Shown here in pieces: positions 1 to 9,987 of a stretch of DNA of 64,000 nt. Made by a program: the position numbers and the translations under genes. Position 1 is the stretch's first letter. Each line of letters starts with the position of its first letter. The stretch comes from Acidobacteriota bacterium (lineage in GTDB: Bacteria > Acidobacteriota > Terriglobia > Acidiferrales > UBA7541), in assembly GCA_003223245.1 (NCBI GenBank), contig QHYI01000106.1:92911-156910 (forward strand), written 5' to 3'. The notes beneath the pieces are model-generated. The model saw only the letters and a program-made list of their open reading frames with translations, did no database searches and was not told the origin of the DNA.

Positions 1-2424
1 CGCCCGCATTTTCTGAAAATTGAGCCGCGGAGGATTCGCTCCGCGGCTATCTCGCCGACGGGCGCTCGCGCGGTGTTCGGCGTGCGCGGCGAGATTCTGA
101 CGGTGCCCGCGGAAAAGGGCGACATCCGCAATTTAACCAACACGACTGACGTTGTGGAACGTGATCCGGCGTGGTCGCCCGACGGAAAATCGCTCGCCTA
201 TCTTTCCGATGAGTCAGGCGAATATGCGTTGCACATCCGCGACCAGGGCGGCCAAGGAGAGGCTCGCAAGATTAGTCTGGGCAATCCGCCGACTTTTTCT
301 TATTCGCCGACGTGGTCGCCGAATTCCAAGAAAATCGGATACACCGACAAGCGGCTGAACTACTGGTACGTGGACCTCGAGAAGAAGACGCCCGTAAGAG
401 TGGATACCGACATGTACACGGATCCCGGTCACAGCTTGCTGATGGTATGGTCCCCGGACAGCCGCTGGATCGCCTACACGAAACAGCTGACGAGCCATCT
501 GCATGCGGTTCTTGCGTATTCGCTCGAACAGGGCAAGAGCTACCAACTTACCGATGGAATGAGCGATGCGCTTTACCCGGCGTTCGACAAGGGTGGCAAA
601 TATCTGTACTTCACCGCGAGCACGGATGCGGCGCTGAATACCGGCTGGCTGGACATGACCAGCCTGCAACGGCCGGTGACGCGGAGTGCCTACGTCATTG
701 TGCTGAAGAAGGATCTTCCTTCGCCGCTGGCACCGGAAAGCGATGAAGAAAAGGCTGAAGAGGCGGAGCAGGGCAAAGACCAGAAAGCGGACACAGACAA
801 AGAGAAGGATAAGGCAAAGGAAGAAAAACCAGCGAACGTCGAGATCGATCTCGAAGGAATCAGCCAACGCATCCTGGCTTTACCGATTCCCGCACGGAAT
901 TATTATGGGCTTGCGGCGGGCAAGGCTGGCGTGCTCTTCCTGGGCGAGGGACCGCAAGTCGACCCCATCGATTTTGACGACGGTGGCCCGACGACGAAAA
1001 TCCACAAGTTCGATCTGAAGACGCGCAAAACGGAGCAGATTCTGGACGGCGTGACCGCTTTCAATCTTTCTTTTAACGGCGGAAAAATGTTGTACGCCAA
1101 GCAGAATCAGTGGTTTATTGCACCGGCGGAAAAGCCCGCCGATGGGCCTCCTCAGCCGGGCCAAGGCGGGCCGCTGAAGCTCGATGGCATGGAAATTTAT
1201 GTCGATCCGCGAGCCGAGTGGAAGCACATGTACGATCAGGTGTGGCGCGACGAACGGGACTTTCTCTACGACCCCGGCTTGCATGGGCTCAATCTGGAAG
1301 AGGTCAAGAAAAAATATGAACCGTTCCTCGAAAACATTGCGACGCGTGACGATTTGAATTACCTGTTCACGGAGATGCTGGGCAATATCACCATCGGACA
1401 CATGTTTGTGGGCGGAGGGGACCTTCCGGAGCCGAAGCGCGTCAAGACCGGGCTTCTTGGAGCGGACTACTCCCTGGAGAGCGGCCGCTACCGCTTTACG
1501 CGCGTTTATGACGGCGAAAACTGGAATCCGAAGCTGCGCGCGCCGCTGACGCAACCGGGCGTGAATGTGCACGCGGGGGATTACTTGCTTGCGGTCAATG
1601 GCCGCGATGTTCGGCCGCCCGCCGATGTCTACAGCTTCTTTGAAGAAACCGCCGGCAAGCAGGTGGTGCTGAAAGTAGGCACAAAGCCGGACGGCAGCGG
1701 GTCGCGGGAGGTGACCGTCGTGCCCGTGGACGACGAATCCGCACTGCGGAATTATGCGTGGATTGACGGCAATCGCCGAAAAGTGGACGAGCTCACGGGC
1801 GGCCGCGTGGCTTACGTCTATCTGCCCGATACTTATGCAGGCGGCTTCACCAACTTCAATCGCTACTATTTTGCGCAAGTCGGCAAAGACGCAGCTATCA
1901 TCGACGAGCGCTACAACGGCGGCGGAGACATCGCGGACTACATCATTGATTATCTCCGGCGACCGCTGCTGAGTTACTGGAACATGCGCGAAGGCAAAGA
2001 CATCACCACGCCCATCGAGGCGATCTTTGGGCCCAAGGTGATGATCATCAACGAAATGGCGGGCTCGGGCGGTGACGCTTTGCCTTGGATGTTCCGCAAG
2101 ACGGGCGTTGGGCCGCTGGTGGGAAAGCGCACGTGGGGCGGTTTAGTGGGACATTACACAAATCCCGTCGACTTGTTGGACGGCGGGTTTACGGGAACTC
2201 CCAATTTGGCTTTCTACAATCCCAATGGAACTTGGGACGTGGAGAACCATGGCGTGCCGCCCGATGTGGAAACCGAATTGGAACCGCAAGCCGCGCGCTT
2301 AGGACACGACTCGCAGTTGGATAAGGCGGTCGAAGTGGTGATGGATTTGTTGAAAAAGAATCCGCCTCCGCCCGCGCCGCACCATCCGGTGTTTCCGAAT
2401 TATCAGAAGGCCGGCACAAACTAG
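1..2424 (+). CDS. Tricorn-type protease, 5' end outside window
   Basis: The reading frame is open from base 1, so the gene starts upstream; an internal GTG at 73 is not the real start. The visible part (about 807 residues) begins with beta-propeller blades, seen as repeated [A/T/V]WSPD/N units, then a K/E-rich linker (bases about 740-830), a helical core, a PDZ-like segment (about 1540-1740) and an S41-type protease domain. The nucleophile is probably the serine at 2065-2067 in AGSGGDALP. Tricorn-family proteins degrade oligopeptides; bacterial versions are often periplasmic, but the N-terminus that would show an export signal is missing. The gene converges on priA. The S41/tricorn assignment is firm; substrate and location are inferred. 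Confidence 0.9.
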   Translation, partial: RPHFLKIEPRRIRSAAISPTGARAVFGVRGEILTVPAEKGDIRNLTNTTDVVERDPAWSPDGKSLAYLSDESGEYALHIRDQGGQGEARKISLGNPPTFSYSPTWSPNSKKIGYTDKRLNYWYVDLEKKTPVRVDTDMYTDPGHSLLMVWSPDSRWIAYTKQLTSHLHAVLAYSLEQGKSYQLTDGMSDALYPAFDKGGKYLYFTASTDAALNTGWLDMTSLQRPVTRSAYVIVLKKDLPSPLAPESDEEKAEEAEQGKDQKADTDKEKDKAKEEKPANVEIDLEGISQRILALPIPARNYYGLAAGKAGVLFLGEGPQVDPIDFDDGGPTTKIHKFDLKTRKTEQILDGVTAFNLSFNGGKMLYAKQNQWFIAPAEKPADGPPQPGQGGPLKLDGMEIYVDPRAEWKHMYDQVWRDERDFLYDPGLHGLNLEEVKKKYEPFLENIATRDDLNYLFTEMLGNITIGHMFVGGGDLPEPKRVKTGLLGADYSLESGRYRFTRVYDGENWNPKLRAPLTQPGVNVHAGDYLLAVNGRDVRPPADVYSFFEETAGKQVVLKVGTKPDGSGSREVTVVPVDDESALRNYAWIDGNRRKVDELTGGRVAYVYLPDTYAGGFTNFNRYYFAQVGKDAAIIDERYNGGGDIADYIIDYLRRPLLSYWNMREGKDITTPIEAIFGPKVMIINEMAGSGGDALPWMFRKTGVGPLVGKRTWGGLVGHYTNPVDLLDGGFTGTPNLAFYNPNGTWDVENHGVPPDVETELEPQAARLGHDSQLDKAVEVVMDLLKKNPPPPAPHHPVFPNYQKAGTN

Positions 2425-2492
2425 TGTCGTGTAACCGTCGCGCCCTCCGATTGAGGATCGCAAAATACCGAGCGGTGAGAGCAAGGGGAAAA

Positions 2493-2511
2493 GCGGCAGC
2501 GGGGCTGCCGC
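2493..2511. terminator. GC-rich hairpin between tricorn gene and priA
   Basis: A perfect 8-bp stem, GCGGCAGC / GCTGCCGC, with a GGG loop lies between two converging genes. No T-run follows on either strand, so it is a termination-type hairpin rather than a classical intrinsic terminator. Confidence 0.4.
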
Positions 2512-2526
2512 ACTCCAAAGGGCATG

Positions 2527-2544
2527 CTCGCAATATTTTGCGAG
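2527..2544. terminator. Second hairpin, AT loop
   Basis: A perfect 7-bp inverted repeat CTCGCAA / TTGCGAG with a TATT loop, 16 bp after the first hairpin and 54 bp from the priA stop. The two together may act bidirectionally between the converging genes. Confidence 0.4.
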
Positions 2545-2597
2545 ACTCAATAGGAACGCTCTAAAGCGCGCCCCTCCAAGAAAAGCTTCAAAAAGCT

Positions 2598-5051
2598 TCA
2601 TAAAAGGCTGAGGGGATCCATATCGACAAGGACGGCGGTTTGGGGAATTTCTTTGGCGTCGCAATAGGCTAATGCACGGCTGAGAAGTTTCGTCAGCACG
2701 GAGCGTTTGTGAGATTTCAGCAGGAATTGGAAACGGTGCTCCTTTTTTAAGCGCGCCAGAGGCGCGGTTGCCGGGCCCAGTATGCGGACTTGCTCTCCGT
2801 CGTGCGGCGAAAAATACTCAGAAAGCTGGTGAGACCAGCGAATCGTTCTTTCCAGGCTGGTGTCGCGCACAATCACGTTCGCGAGCGAAGTGAATGGCGG
2901 ATAGGCCATTAGGCGGCGGAAGTGCAATTCGCGTTCAAAAAAGGAAGCGTAATCCTGCTTGACGGCGTCTTGAATCGCGTAGTGCTCGGGATAAAAAGTT
3001 TGGATGAGCACGCGGCCGGGAAGTTCGCCGCGTCCCGCGCGGCCGGCGACTTGCGTTAAGAGCTGAAAGGTTCGCTCGGCGGCGCGGAAATCGGGCAAGC
3101 TGAGCGAGGAATCGGCGCTGACGACGCCAACGAGCGTCACGCGTTGAAAATCGTGGCCCTTGGCAAGCATCTGCGTGCCGACGAGAATGTCCAGCGTGCC
3201 GCCGGCAAATGCTCCAAGAGTTTCCTGATATTGGTGCTTGGTGCGCGCGGTGTCGCGGTCCAGACGCGCGATGCGCGCGCCGGGAAATTCCTTGCGCAAG
3301 CGCTCTTCCAAATGTTCCGAGCCTTCCCCGAAAAAATAAACGTATTGGGACTGGCATTTCGGGCAAAGTTTGGGGATGGTTTGAATCGAGCCGCAGTAGT
3401 GGCACTCAAGGCGGTTGCGCTGCTTGTGATGCGTCATGGAGATACTGCAATTGACGCATTGCACCGACGCGCCGCAACTGCGGCATAACACAGACCAGGA
3501 ATACCCGCGGCGGTTGATGAGCACGAGCGCCTGCGTTCCATTCGAAAGACATTCTTGAATGCCCGCGTGCAATTTCGAGGAAATGGGGCTCGTCTGATGC
3601 GTTTGCTGGAATTCTTCCCGAAGGTCGACAATTTCCACGCCGGCGAGGGAGCGGTCGGCGACGCGGGAAGCCAGCGTCAATAATTCATATTTGCCGTTGC
3701 AAGCGTGGTGGTAGCTCTCCATCGACGGCGTGGCGGAGCCGAGCAGCGCCACGGCGTTTTCCATCTTCGCGCGCACGATGGCCACGTCCCGGCCATGATA
3801 GCGAGGCGTTTCCTCCTGTTTGTAGCTGGTTTCCTGCTCTTCGTCGACGATGATCAGGCCGACGTTTTCGAGCGGGGCGAAAATCGCGGAGCGCGTGCCC
3901 ACCACGACGCGCGCTTCGCCGTTTCGAACGCGCCACCATTTGCCCGCGCGCTCCACGTCGCTCAGCGCAGAATGCAAAACCGCCACGCCTTCGAATCGCG
4001 CGCCAAACCACGAACGGCATTGCCGGCCGATCCAGAGCGTTAAAGCGATTTCAGGCACGAGGACAATGGCAGTTTTTCCGCGCGCGAGCGTGTCTTGCAC
4101 AGCGCGCAGGTAGACTTCCGTTTTGCCGCTTCCAGTGACGCCATGAAGCAGCTGCACGCCGAAAGCACCCAATTCGAATCGTGCGCGGATGGCTTGCAAT
4201 GCGCTCTCCTGTTCGGCATTCAGTTTGTGAGCCGGAGGCGTGTAGCCGGCGTCAAAGGGGTCCTCGGCAGGATCGAGTGGCTCCTCCCAGTTTTCCAGCA
4301 AGCCGTCGCGCAGCATGCGGTCGATCAAAGAGCGCGTAACATTCGCAAGCCCTAACAGCTGGGGCAAAGGAAGCGGGCCACGCTCCGTTTCCAGCAGCGT
4401 GCGAATTCGCTCCTCTTTTTCGGCCAGTGGTTTAGCGGATTCGCCAGAGGCGGGCGCCGCCTTCCACGCGATTACGCGCTGCGTTCTTCGCTTTTTCGAT
4501 TGAATACTTTGGCGAATTTCGAGGAGACCGAGACGCTGGAGCTTGTGGAGCGAGGAAACATCGACGTCTAACTTCGCCTGAGATCTCCAGACAATTGCGC
4601 CCTTCTTTTCATTCAGCATCGCAAGAAATGCCACTTCCGGGGCCACTAAACCGTGAGATAGTTCGCCGCCACTCAAGCTTTCTGAGGCCTCGCGTCCAGC
4701 CTTGGTCAAGACGATTTGCCGCTGTGATTTCAGCTCGGTGAGCGGAGGGAGCATGGCGCGAAGGACTTCGCCGATGGGGGCATGGTAATAGCTGGCAATC
4801 CAGTTTGCGAGTTCGATGAGCTTCGGCGGCAGGGCGGGAAGGAGATCGAGTACACGCGCGATTTCGCGAACTTTCGTGCCTTCCGGGGCGGTCTCAACGA
4901 ATTCAACGACAACGCCAACGAGCGACTTCTTGCGAAAAGGGACAAGCACGCGGCTCCCTAGTTGCACCGTTCCCCGCATGGGCTCCGGCACCACGTAGGT
5001 GAAGGTCGAGCACAATGGGACCGGCAAGGCTACGTTGCAGAGGGAATTCAT
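2598..5051 (-). CDS. priA: Primosomal protein N', replication restart helicase
   Basis: 817 residues. PriA reloads the replicative helicase at stalled forks. The order is as expected: N-terminal DNA-binding domain, winged helix, helicase with Walker A GVTGSGKTE near residue 300, Walker B-type IIVDEEQE, motif III LGSATPS, then a zinc-binding segment with paired cysteines (CRSCGASVQCVNC and CHYCG...CPKCQ) inside the second helicase lobe. ATG start. It is the last gene of the minus-strand block, 112 bp after the EamA transporter, so it may also have its own promoter. All key motifs are present. Confidence 0.97.
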   Translation of the reverse strand: MNSLCNVALPVPLCSTFTYVVPEPMRGTVQLGSRVLVPFRKKSLVGVVVEFVETAPEGTKVREIARVLDLLPALPPKLIELANWIASYYHAPIGEVLRAMLPPLTELKSQRQIVLTKAGREASESLSGGELSHGLVAPEVAFLAMLNEKKGAIVWRSQAKLDVDVSSLHKLQRLGLLEIRQSIQSKKRRTQRVIAWKAAPASGESAKPLAEKEERIRTLLETERGPLPLPQLLGLANVTRSLIDRMLRDGLLENWEEPLDPAEDPFDAGYTPPAHKLNAEQESALQAIRARFELGAFGVQLLHGVTGSGKTEVYLRAVQDTLARGKTAIVLVPEIALTLWIGRQCRSWFGARFEGVAVLHSALSDVERAGKWWRVRNGEARVVVGTRSAIFAPLENVGLIIVDEEQETSYKQEETPRYHGRDVAIVRAKMENAVALLGSATPSMESYHHACNGKYELLTLASRVADRSLAGVEIVDLREEFQQTHQTSPISSKLHAGIQECLSNGTQALVLINRRGYSWSVLCRSCGASVQCVNCSISMTHHKQRNRLECHYCGSIQTIPKLCPKCQSQYVYFFGEGSEHLEERLRKEFPGARIARLDRDTARTKHQYQETLGAFAGGTLDILVGTQMLAKGHDFQRVTLVGVVSADSSLSLPDFRAAERTFQLLTQVAGRAGRGELPGRVLIQTFYPEHYAIQDAVKQDYASFFERELHFRRLMAYPPFTSLANVIVRDTSLERTIRWSHQLSEYFSPHDGEQVRILGPATAPLARLKKEHRFQFLLKSHKRSVLTKLLSRALAYCDAKEIPQTAVLVDMDPLSLL

Positions 5052-5163
5052 GCGCTGTGTAGTGTATCAGTCAAAAGAAGTTCAAGAGTGGGGTTCAAGA
5101 GAAAACGGCGCGCTTTCGCACGGTTTAGCGGATATTTCCGGCATTCTGCGGACCGCAATGGCT

Positions 5164-6036
5164 TCAACGACTGATCAGAAAAATCCCGCCAAAGATTGTT
5201 GCGATTCCCGTCCATTGCCAGCGGGAAATGTGTTCGCGAAGGAAAATGGCTGCGAGCCCGACGGTGACCGCGCCATAAAGCGAACCCAAGACGCTGATCA
5301 CAGCCACCTGCTCCATTTGCATGCCACGATTGCTCAAGACAAACGCCAGAGTATCAAACGTGCCCATGCCGAGAGCCATCCAGCGCACGCCCCCGCGTGG
5401 AAGCCGCATGGGCTGCGCCGCCGAAAAAATCACCGAGGCTGTCAGGAAAGCCCCGGTCAAGCGAATCATCCATACGGCCTGTATGGCGCCAACACGAGGA
5501 ATCACGCGAACGCCAAGCAGCCAAAATAAGACACCGAATCCCACGGCGGCCGCAATCGCCAAACCGATGCCGCGGGTATTGGTCTTTGCGGGCTGCTTGG
5601 AATTTTCGCCGGGCACGCGTTCTCCACCTGCAACCACAGCCACGCCACCGAGAATCAGAACGATGGCGGCAAGTCGCGCGGCGGAAAGATGGTCTCCGCC
5701 GAGCCAGGAAAGAATCAGCGTCAGCGCGGGATAACTCGCGGAAAGAGGCGCGACGACAGCCATCTTCCCGATTTCAAACGCACGGTACAAGGAAAGCGTG
5801 CCGCACGCGTTGAGAAGACCCGCCAGCAAGCCCCAAGCCCAGGGCTGCCACCCGGAACCGTCGGCCAGATGCCCCCAACCGCCGAGCCAGCGCAGCGAGA
5901 GCGTAAGGAGGAGAAATCCCGTGAATTGCATGTAAAACATGGTGCGGAGCGTGCCGATGCGATGCGTAGAAAAGCGCGCGACAAAGTCAGCGCCGCCCCA
6001 GGTTAGTGCCGTAACCAATCCAAGCAAGATTCCCAT
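5164..6036 (-). CDS. EamA/DMT-family transporter
   Basis: 290 residues forming about ten hydrophobic segments in two EamA repeats, the second starting near residue 150. The family exports or imports small metabolites such as amino acids, sugars or nucleotides; substrate cannot be read from sequence. The N-terminal GLVTALTWGGADFVARF is typical of bacterial EamA proteins. The ATG lies 6 bp after the uracil-DNA glycosylase stop, so the two are probably cotranscribed. There is no strong Shine-Dalgarno sequence, which suggests translational coupling. Confidence 0.9.
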   Translation of the reverse strand: MGILLGLVTALTWGGADFVARFSTHRIGTLRTMFYMQFTGFLLLTLSLRWLGGWGHLADGSGWQPWAWGLLAGLLNACGTLSLYRAFEIGKMAVVAPLSASYPALTLILSWLGGDHLSAARLAAIVLILGGVAVVAGGERVPGENSKQPAKTNTRGIGLAIAAAVGFGVLFWLLGVRVIPRVGAIQAVWMIRLTGAFLTASVIFSAAQPMRLPRGGVRWMALGMGTFDTLAFVLSNRGMQMEQVAVISVLGSLYGAVTVGLAAIFLREHISRWQWTGIATIFGGIFLISR

Positions 6037-6042
6037 GACCGT

Positions 6043-6924
6043 TTAAGCGGACTTGCCTTTTGCCCGCAAACCGAGAACCGCCATCACTTTTTGGAGATCT
6101 TTCCAGACTTCGCCTTTCGCGTTGGGATTGCGCAAGAGATAGGCCGGATGATAAGTAGCCATCAGCTTGCTGTTGCGATACTCGAGCCATTGGCCACGGT
6201 ACTGGGAAATTCCGCGATTTGTTTTTAGGAGGGTCTTGAACGCAACGGCGCCGAGGCAAACAACCACTTTGGGCGAGATCACTTCCAGCTGCCGCAGCAG
6301 AAAGGGCGAGCAGGTGGTGATTTCGTCGTCTTCGGGCGTGCGATTCTCCGGCGGGCGGCACTTTACGACGTTGCAGATGTAAACGTCTTTGCGCTGAAGG
6401 CCCATGGCTTCAATCATTTGCGTGAGAAGTTTTCCAGCGCGCCCGACAAACGGAAGTCCCTGGGCATCTTCGTCGGCACCCGGCCCTTCCCCGACGAAAA
6501 CGAGTTCGGCTTTGGGATTGCCGTCGCCGAAGACGATCGTGTGCCGGTGCTTGTGAAGCTTGCAGCGCGTACACTCGCCCAAATCCTCGCGAATCTTTAA
6601 AAGCGTATCGTCGGCGATTTTGTCGGTCGCGTCGAAAAGAGAAGGCGCGGGCACAGAGGGCAGGGGCAAAGGCACACTTTTGGGCAGTGCTGCGGGCATC
6701 GGCTTTTGGAAACTAGGCTTCGGAAGAGTTTTGGGCAAAGGAGGTTCCTCATGAATGTATGGGGTCGAGCGGCTTCCCTTTTCAACTGATTCTACCGGCG
6801 GTTCTTGCGGGAAAACAGACGACGCGCGGCGATCGCGATAAAAGAAATGGATATCCAGGTCTTCGTAGAAAGCTAACCGTTCTGCGATTTGTTTTTGCAG
6901 ATTCTCTGAGATTTGACCGGGCAT
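6043..6924 (-). CDS. Uracil-DNA glycosylase, family 4 (Fe-S)
   Basis: 293 residues. It removes uracil from DNA after cytosine deamination. About 105 N-terminal residues are Pro-rich and probably disordered. The catalytic domain follows: motif [20 protein letters not shown] and the late [10 protein letters not shown]. Four cysteines, C118, C121, C189 and C205, have the spacing (2, 67 and 15 residues between them) known for the 4Fe-4S cluster of family 4 enzymes such as that of Thermus. The gene sits 6 bp after coaBC. Family assignment is firm. The long N-terminal extension is larger than in thermophile homologues but common in MAG-type annotations (SPO1 DNA-polymerase-related domain). Confidence 0.95.
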   Translation of the reverse strand: MPGQISENLQKQIAERLAFYEDLDIHFFYRDRRASSVFPQEPPVESVEKGSRSTPYIHEEPPLPKTLPKPSFQKPMPAALPKSVPLPLPSVPAPSLFDATDKIADDTLLKIREDLGECTRCKLHKHRHTIVFGDGNPKAELVFVGEGPGADEDAQGLPFVGRAGKLLTQMIEAMGLQRKDVYICNVVKCRPPENRTPEDDEITTCSPFLLRQLEVISPKVVVCLGAVAFKTLLKTNRGISQYRGQWLEYRNSKLMATYHPAYLLRNPNAKGEVWKDLQKVMAVLGLRAKGKSA

Positions 6925-6930
6925 GGAGCG

Positions 6931-8166
6931 TCAGACGTTCGAAAGCCTGGCAGCTGGAGAGTGAAGCACCGCGCGCAAGCGGACAACTTCGTCCAGGACG
7001 CGCTGCGCAACCTCACTCTTTGGCATTTTGGGCAGGGCAAGATCACGGCCGTCGCGGGAGAAAAGAGTGACGATATTGGTGTCGCGGTCGAATCCCGCGC
7101 CTTCCGCAGCGACGTCGTTTGCCACGATCAGATCCGCATTTTTGGAGGCAAGCTTCTTCCGCGCATTTTCCGCCACTTGATCCGTTTCCGCAGCGAAACC
7201 GACAACAATTTTTTGCCCTTTGTGCTTGGCCACTTCCGCGAGGATGTCGACGGTCGGTTCTAGCGAAATGGCAAGCAGCGCATCGCCTTTTTTGATCTTT
7301 TCAGCGCGGCGTTCCACGGGCCGGTAGTCCGCCACGGCGGCCGCGAGAATCGCGATTGACGCCTCGCCAAAGCGGCCTGCGACGGAGCGATACATCTCCT
7401 CCGCGGTGCGAACATCTATGCGCTCCACACCGGCGGGAGTTTCCAAGTTCACTGGGCCGCTTACCAAGATGACTTTTGCTCCACGCTTCGCCGCAGCTTC
7501 GGCAACCGCGTAGCCCATCTTGCCGGAAGACCGGTTGGTAAGGTAGCGGACGGGATCGAGGTCTTCGCAAGTGGGACCCGCAGAAACGAGAATTGTTTCG
7601 CCCTCCAAGTCGCGCTGCGCTTTTGTGACTTCATGGATCGCAGCAAGAATTTCTTCTATGCTAGCGAGGCGGCCCGGTCCGGTCATGCCACAGGCCAGGT
7701 AGCCTTGGTCCGGGTCCACGACTTTCACCGCACGCGCTCGCAGCACCGCGACATTTTCCTGCGTGGCGGCGTGATTCCACATGTTCACATTCATCGCCGG
7801 AGCGATCACGACAGGAGCTGCGCAAGCCAGATACAGGGTGGCGAGAAAATCATCGGCGACGCCGCGCGCAAATTTCGCAATGATGTCGGCCGTGGCGGGG
7901 GCTACGAGAAGAAGGTCCGTGCGCTGCGCGACGGCAATATGCTCGATGGCGCTTTCGAGATTGGCCTCGCCGCCGGAAGAATCAGCAAAGAGGTCGGTAA
8001 TTACTTTTTGGCCGCTTAAAGCCGCAAACGTGAGGGGGGTGACGAATTCCCGGGCGGCGCGCGTCATCACCACCTGCACGCTATGGCCTTCTTGTTGCAA
8101 GCGGCGCACGAGCTCCGCGGCTTTGTACGCCGCCACTCCGCCCGTTACGCCCAACGTGATTCGCAT
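6931..8166 (-). CDS. coaBC: Bifunctional phosphopantothenoylcysteine decarboxylase / synthetase
   Basis: 411 residues. It performs two steps of coenzyme A synthesis: CoaB joins cysteine to 4'-phosphopantothenate, CoaC decarboxylates the product. The CoaC half (1 to about 185) has the flavin-binding GVTGGVAAYK, the histidine in ESAIEHIAVA, the PAMNVNMW motif and the clamp cysteine in LACGMTGPGR. The CoaB half has SAGPTCEDLDPVRYLTNRSS and the C-terminal ADLIVANDV. ATG start 20 bp after rpoZ. The rpoZ-coaBC order is common in bacteria and supports both calls. Confidence 0.97.
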   Translation of the reverse strand: MRITLGVTGGVAAYKAAELVRRLQQEGHSVQVVMTRAAREFVTPLTFAALSGQKVITDLFADSSGGEANLESAIEHIAVAQRTDLLLVAPATADIIAKFARGVADDFLATLYLACAAPVVIAPAMNVNMWNHAATQENVAVLRARAVKVVDPDQGYLACGMTGPGRLASIEEILAAIHEVTKAQRDLEGETILVSAGPTCEDLDPVRYLTNRSSGKMGYAVAEAAAKRGAKVILVSGPVNLETPAGVERIDVRTAEEMYRSVAGRFGEASIAILAAAVADYRPVERRAEKIKKGDALLAISLEPTVDILAEVAKHKGQKIVVGFAAETDQVAENARKKLASKNADLIVANDVAAEGAGFDRDTNIVTLFSRDGRDLALPKMPKSEVAQRVLDEVVRLRAVLHSPAARLSNV

Positions 8167-8186
8167 TTCTTTCTTCTCGCCGGCCG

Positions 8187-8414
8187 CTACTTCTTGCGCT
8201 TGCTGCCGTCCTTGTCGTCGTCGACGGAAGCAACTTCCGGAACATCAAATTCGAGCAAACCATGCTCCAATTCTTCGCAAGCGACTCGCGTGGCTTTCTG
8301 CGTTTTGGGGTTTTCGAGCAATGGAGGCGCCCCGGCCATTAGCTGCCGCGCGCGCCTGGCCGCCAGCACTACATATGCAAACTGGCTCTCCGGAGCTTTT
8401 GTCTGCACGGTCAT
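8187..8414 (-). CDS. rpoZ: RNA polymerase omega subunit
   Basis: 75 residues. Omega helps assemble and stabilise RNA polymerase. The conserved core YVVLAARRARQLMAG is followed by Pro/Asn-rich residues, then KATRVACEELEHGLLEF, and an acidic-basic tail. A TTG at 8417 would add one residue, but the ATG at 8414 shares its A with the gmk stop (TGATG), the usual coupled arrangement, so I chose it. Lies between gmk and coaBC exactly as in many bacterial genomes. Confidence 0.9.
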   Translation of the reverse strand: MTVQTKAPESQFAYVVLAARRARQLMAGAPPLLENPKTQKATRVACEELEHGLLEFDVPEVASVDDDKDGSKRKK

Positions 8415-9052
8415 CAATTCTTCCCTCCAAACGATGCCAGAAGTTTCTGCACCTGGTTCCGGCGGCGCCCACTGCTGCAGCGCAAAGCAGTTACAATTGC
8501 CTGCGCCTCGCGTCCCGCGCGCTCCATGTCGTCATTTACCACGCAGAAATCATAATACTTGCCTAAAGCGGCGATTTCATCTCGCGCTTTGGCAAGCCGC
8601 CGGGCGATCTCTTCCTCAGAATCCTGCCCGCGGCTACGCAAACGGCGCTCGAGTTCTTCGCGCGAAGGCGGCAGGATGAACATGGCTACTGATTCCGGCA
8701 GCTTTTCCTTGACCTGCGCTGCGCCCTGAACGTCGATTTCCAGCACCAGGTCGAGGCCTTTTTTGCGCGATTCCTCCAGCCACTTTTTGGGCGTGCCGTA
8801 GGAATGCTTGCCAAAGACCCGAGCGTATTCGAGGAACTCGCCGCGCGCCACCATGGCGTCGAATTCCGCCGCTGACACAAAATCATAACATTTCCCGCTA
8901 GACTCCGTCGCGCGGCGCGGCCTGGTAGTACAGGAGATCGAAGGCATAGTCCCGGGGAGCTCCAGGATTTTTTGCACCAGGGTGGATTTGCCTGAGCCGG
9001 AAGGCCCCGAGACAATCAACAACAGCGGCACGCTCCCGGTCTCCGTGCTCAT
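8414..9052 (-). CDS. gmk: Guanylate kinase
   Basis: 212 residues. It phosphorylates GMP to GDP. The P-loop GPSGSGKS is at residues 16-23, followed by the GMP-binding segment ISCTTRPRRATESSGKCYDFV, the EYARVFGKHSYGTP motif and EIDVQGAAQV. Length is normal for the family. It overlaps yicC upstream by 4 bp and rpoZ downstream by 1 bp, so the three are translated as one unit. There is a short basic tail after the last conserved helix. Confidence 0.97.
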   Translation of the reverse strand: MSTETGSVPLLLIVSGPSGSGKSTLVQKILELPGTMPSISCTTRPRRATESSGKCYDFVSAAEFDAMVARGEFLEYARVFGKHSYGTPKKWLEESRKKGLDLVLEIDVQGAAQVKEKLPESVAMFILPPSREELERRLRSRGQDSEEEIARRLAKARDEIAALGKYYDFCVVNDDMERAGREAQAIVTALRCSSGRRRNQVQKLLASFGGKN

Positions 9053-9987
9053 TCGATGTTTTGTACCTGTTCGCGCAGTTTTTCGATCTCCGCCTTGATC
9101 TCCAGGGCCAATCCGGTAATCGCCAGGGCCTCGCTTTCCACGCCGGGCGTTTTGGAAAGCATGGTGTTGGCTTCGCGATGCATTTCCTGCAGAAGAAAAT
9201 CGAGCTTCTTGCCGAGCTCGCCCGCACCGTCCAACAGCTTTGTGAATTGCTGGAGGTGGCTGCGTAAGCGCTCCAATTCTTCGCTGACATCGCTGCGCTC
9301 TGCCAGCAGCGCCGCCTCTTGCGCCAACCGTGCCTGATCGATTGCCGTTCCACCAAGCAATTCTTTCAAACGTGTTTCCAGGCGACGTGCAAAAGCGGGA
9401 CGCAACGAGGCTGCCAGCCCGCTCACCTGCTCGACCCGGCCGGCGATGCGTGCCACACGCTCGCGCAGCTCCGCGACGAGATGCTTGCCTTCCGCGCGGC
9501 GCATGTCATCCAATCTTGCGAGCGCTTCGCGAAGGCAAGTCTCAAGCGCTTTTCCCAGTTTTTCCTGATCTTCCTCTTCTTCCGGAACGGCGCCGTTGAG
9601 TCCGGCAATCACGCCGGGAAGGCGCAACAGAGAAACTACATCCAGTTTTCCCGCAGAGGGTGTCCCCTTCATCAGCGATTCTGCCGCGTGCAGATACGCT
9701 TGCGCAAGGTCCTTATTGACCTGAACGGGCGCGGCGGTTCCCGGCTCGGCATTGACGTAGATTTCCAAGTGGCCGCGATGAATGCGCTCGCGCACAATCT
9801 GGCGCAATCGCAAGTCATAAAGCTCAAAACCTTCGGGCAAGCGCAGCTTCAAATCGAGGAACCGGTGGTTCACGCTTTTGACCGTGACGCGAACGGCCCA
9901 GCCATATTTTTCATGGCGCGCCTGGGCATAACCGGTCATCGACAGGCACTCGGAATGCTTCGAATTTGTCGCGCGTTTTTCGCTCAT
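9049..9987 (-). CDS. yicC: YicC-family endoribonuclease
   Basis: 312 residues, slightly longer than typical YicC (about 290). Begins with the family signature MTGYAQA, continues with VKSVNHRFLDLKLRLP and RGHLEIYV, and ends in the conserved block LDFLLQEMHREANTMLSKT. YicC proteins are reported to cleave RNA and regulate sRNA stability. Coupled by 4-bp overlaps to msbA and gmk. The yicC-gmk-rpoZ order is widely conserved. Confidence 0.95.
   Translation of the reverse strand: MSEKRATNSKHSECLSMTGYAQARHEKYGWAVRVTVKSVNHRFLDLKLRLPEGFELYDLRLRQIVRERIHRGHLEIYVNAEPGTAAPVQVNKDLAQAYLHAAESLMKGTPSAGKLDVVSLLRLPGVIAGLNGAVPEEEEDQEKLGKALETCLREALARLDDMRRAEGKHLVAELRERVARIAGRVEQVSGLAASLRPAFARRLETRLKELLGGTAIDQARLAQEAALLAERSDVSEELERLRSHLQQFTKLLDGAGELGKKLDFLLQEMHREANTMLSKTPGVESEALAITGLALEIKAEIEKLREQVQNIE

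Noticed and set aside
880..1878. 332-residue minus-strand frame inside the tricorn gene
   Set aside because: It is the reverse shadow of a clear S41/tricorn coding sequence and has no domain of its own.
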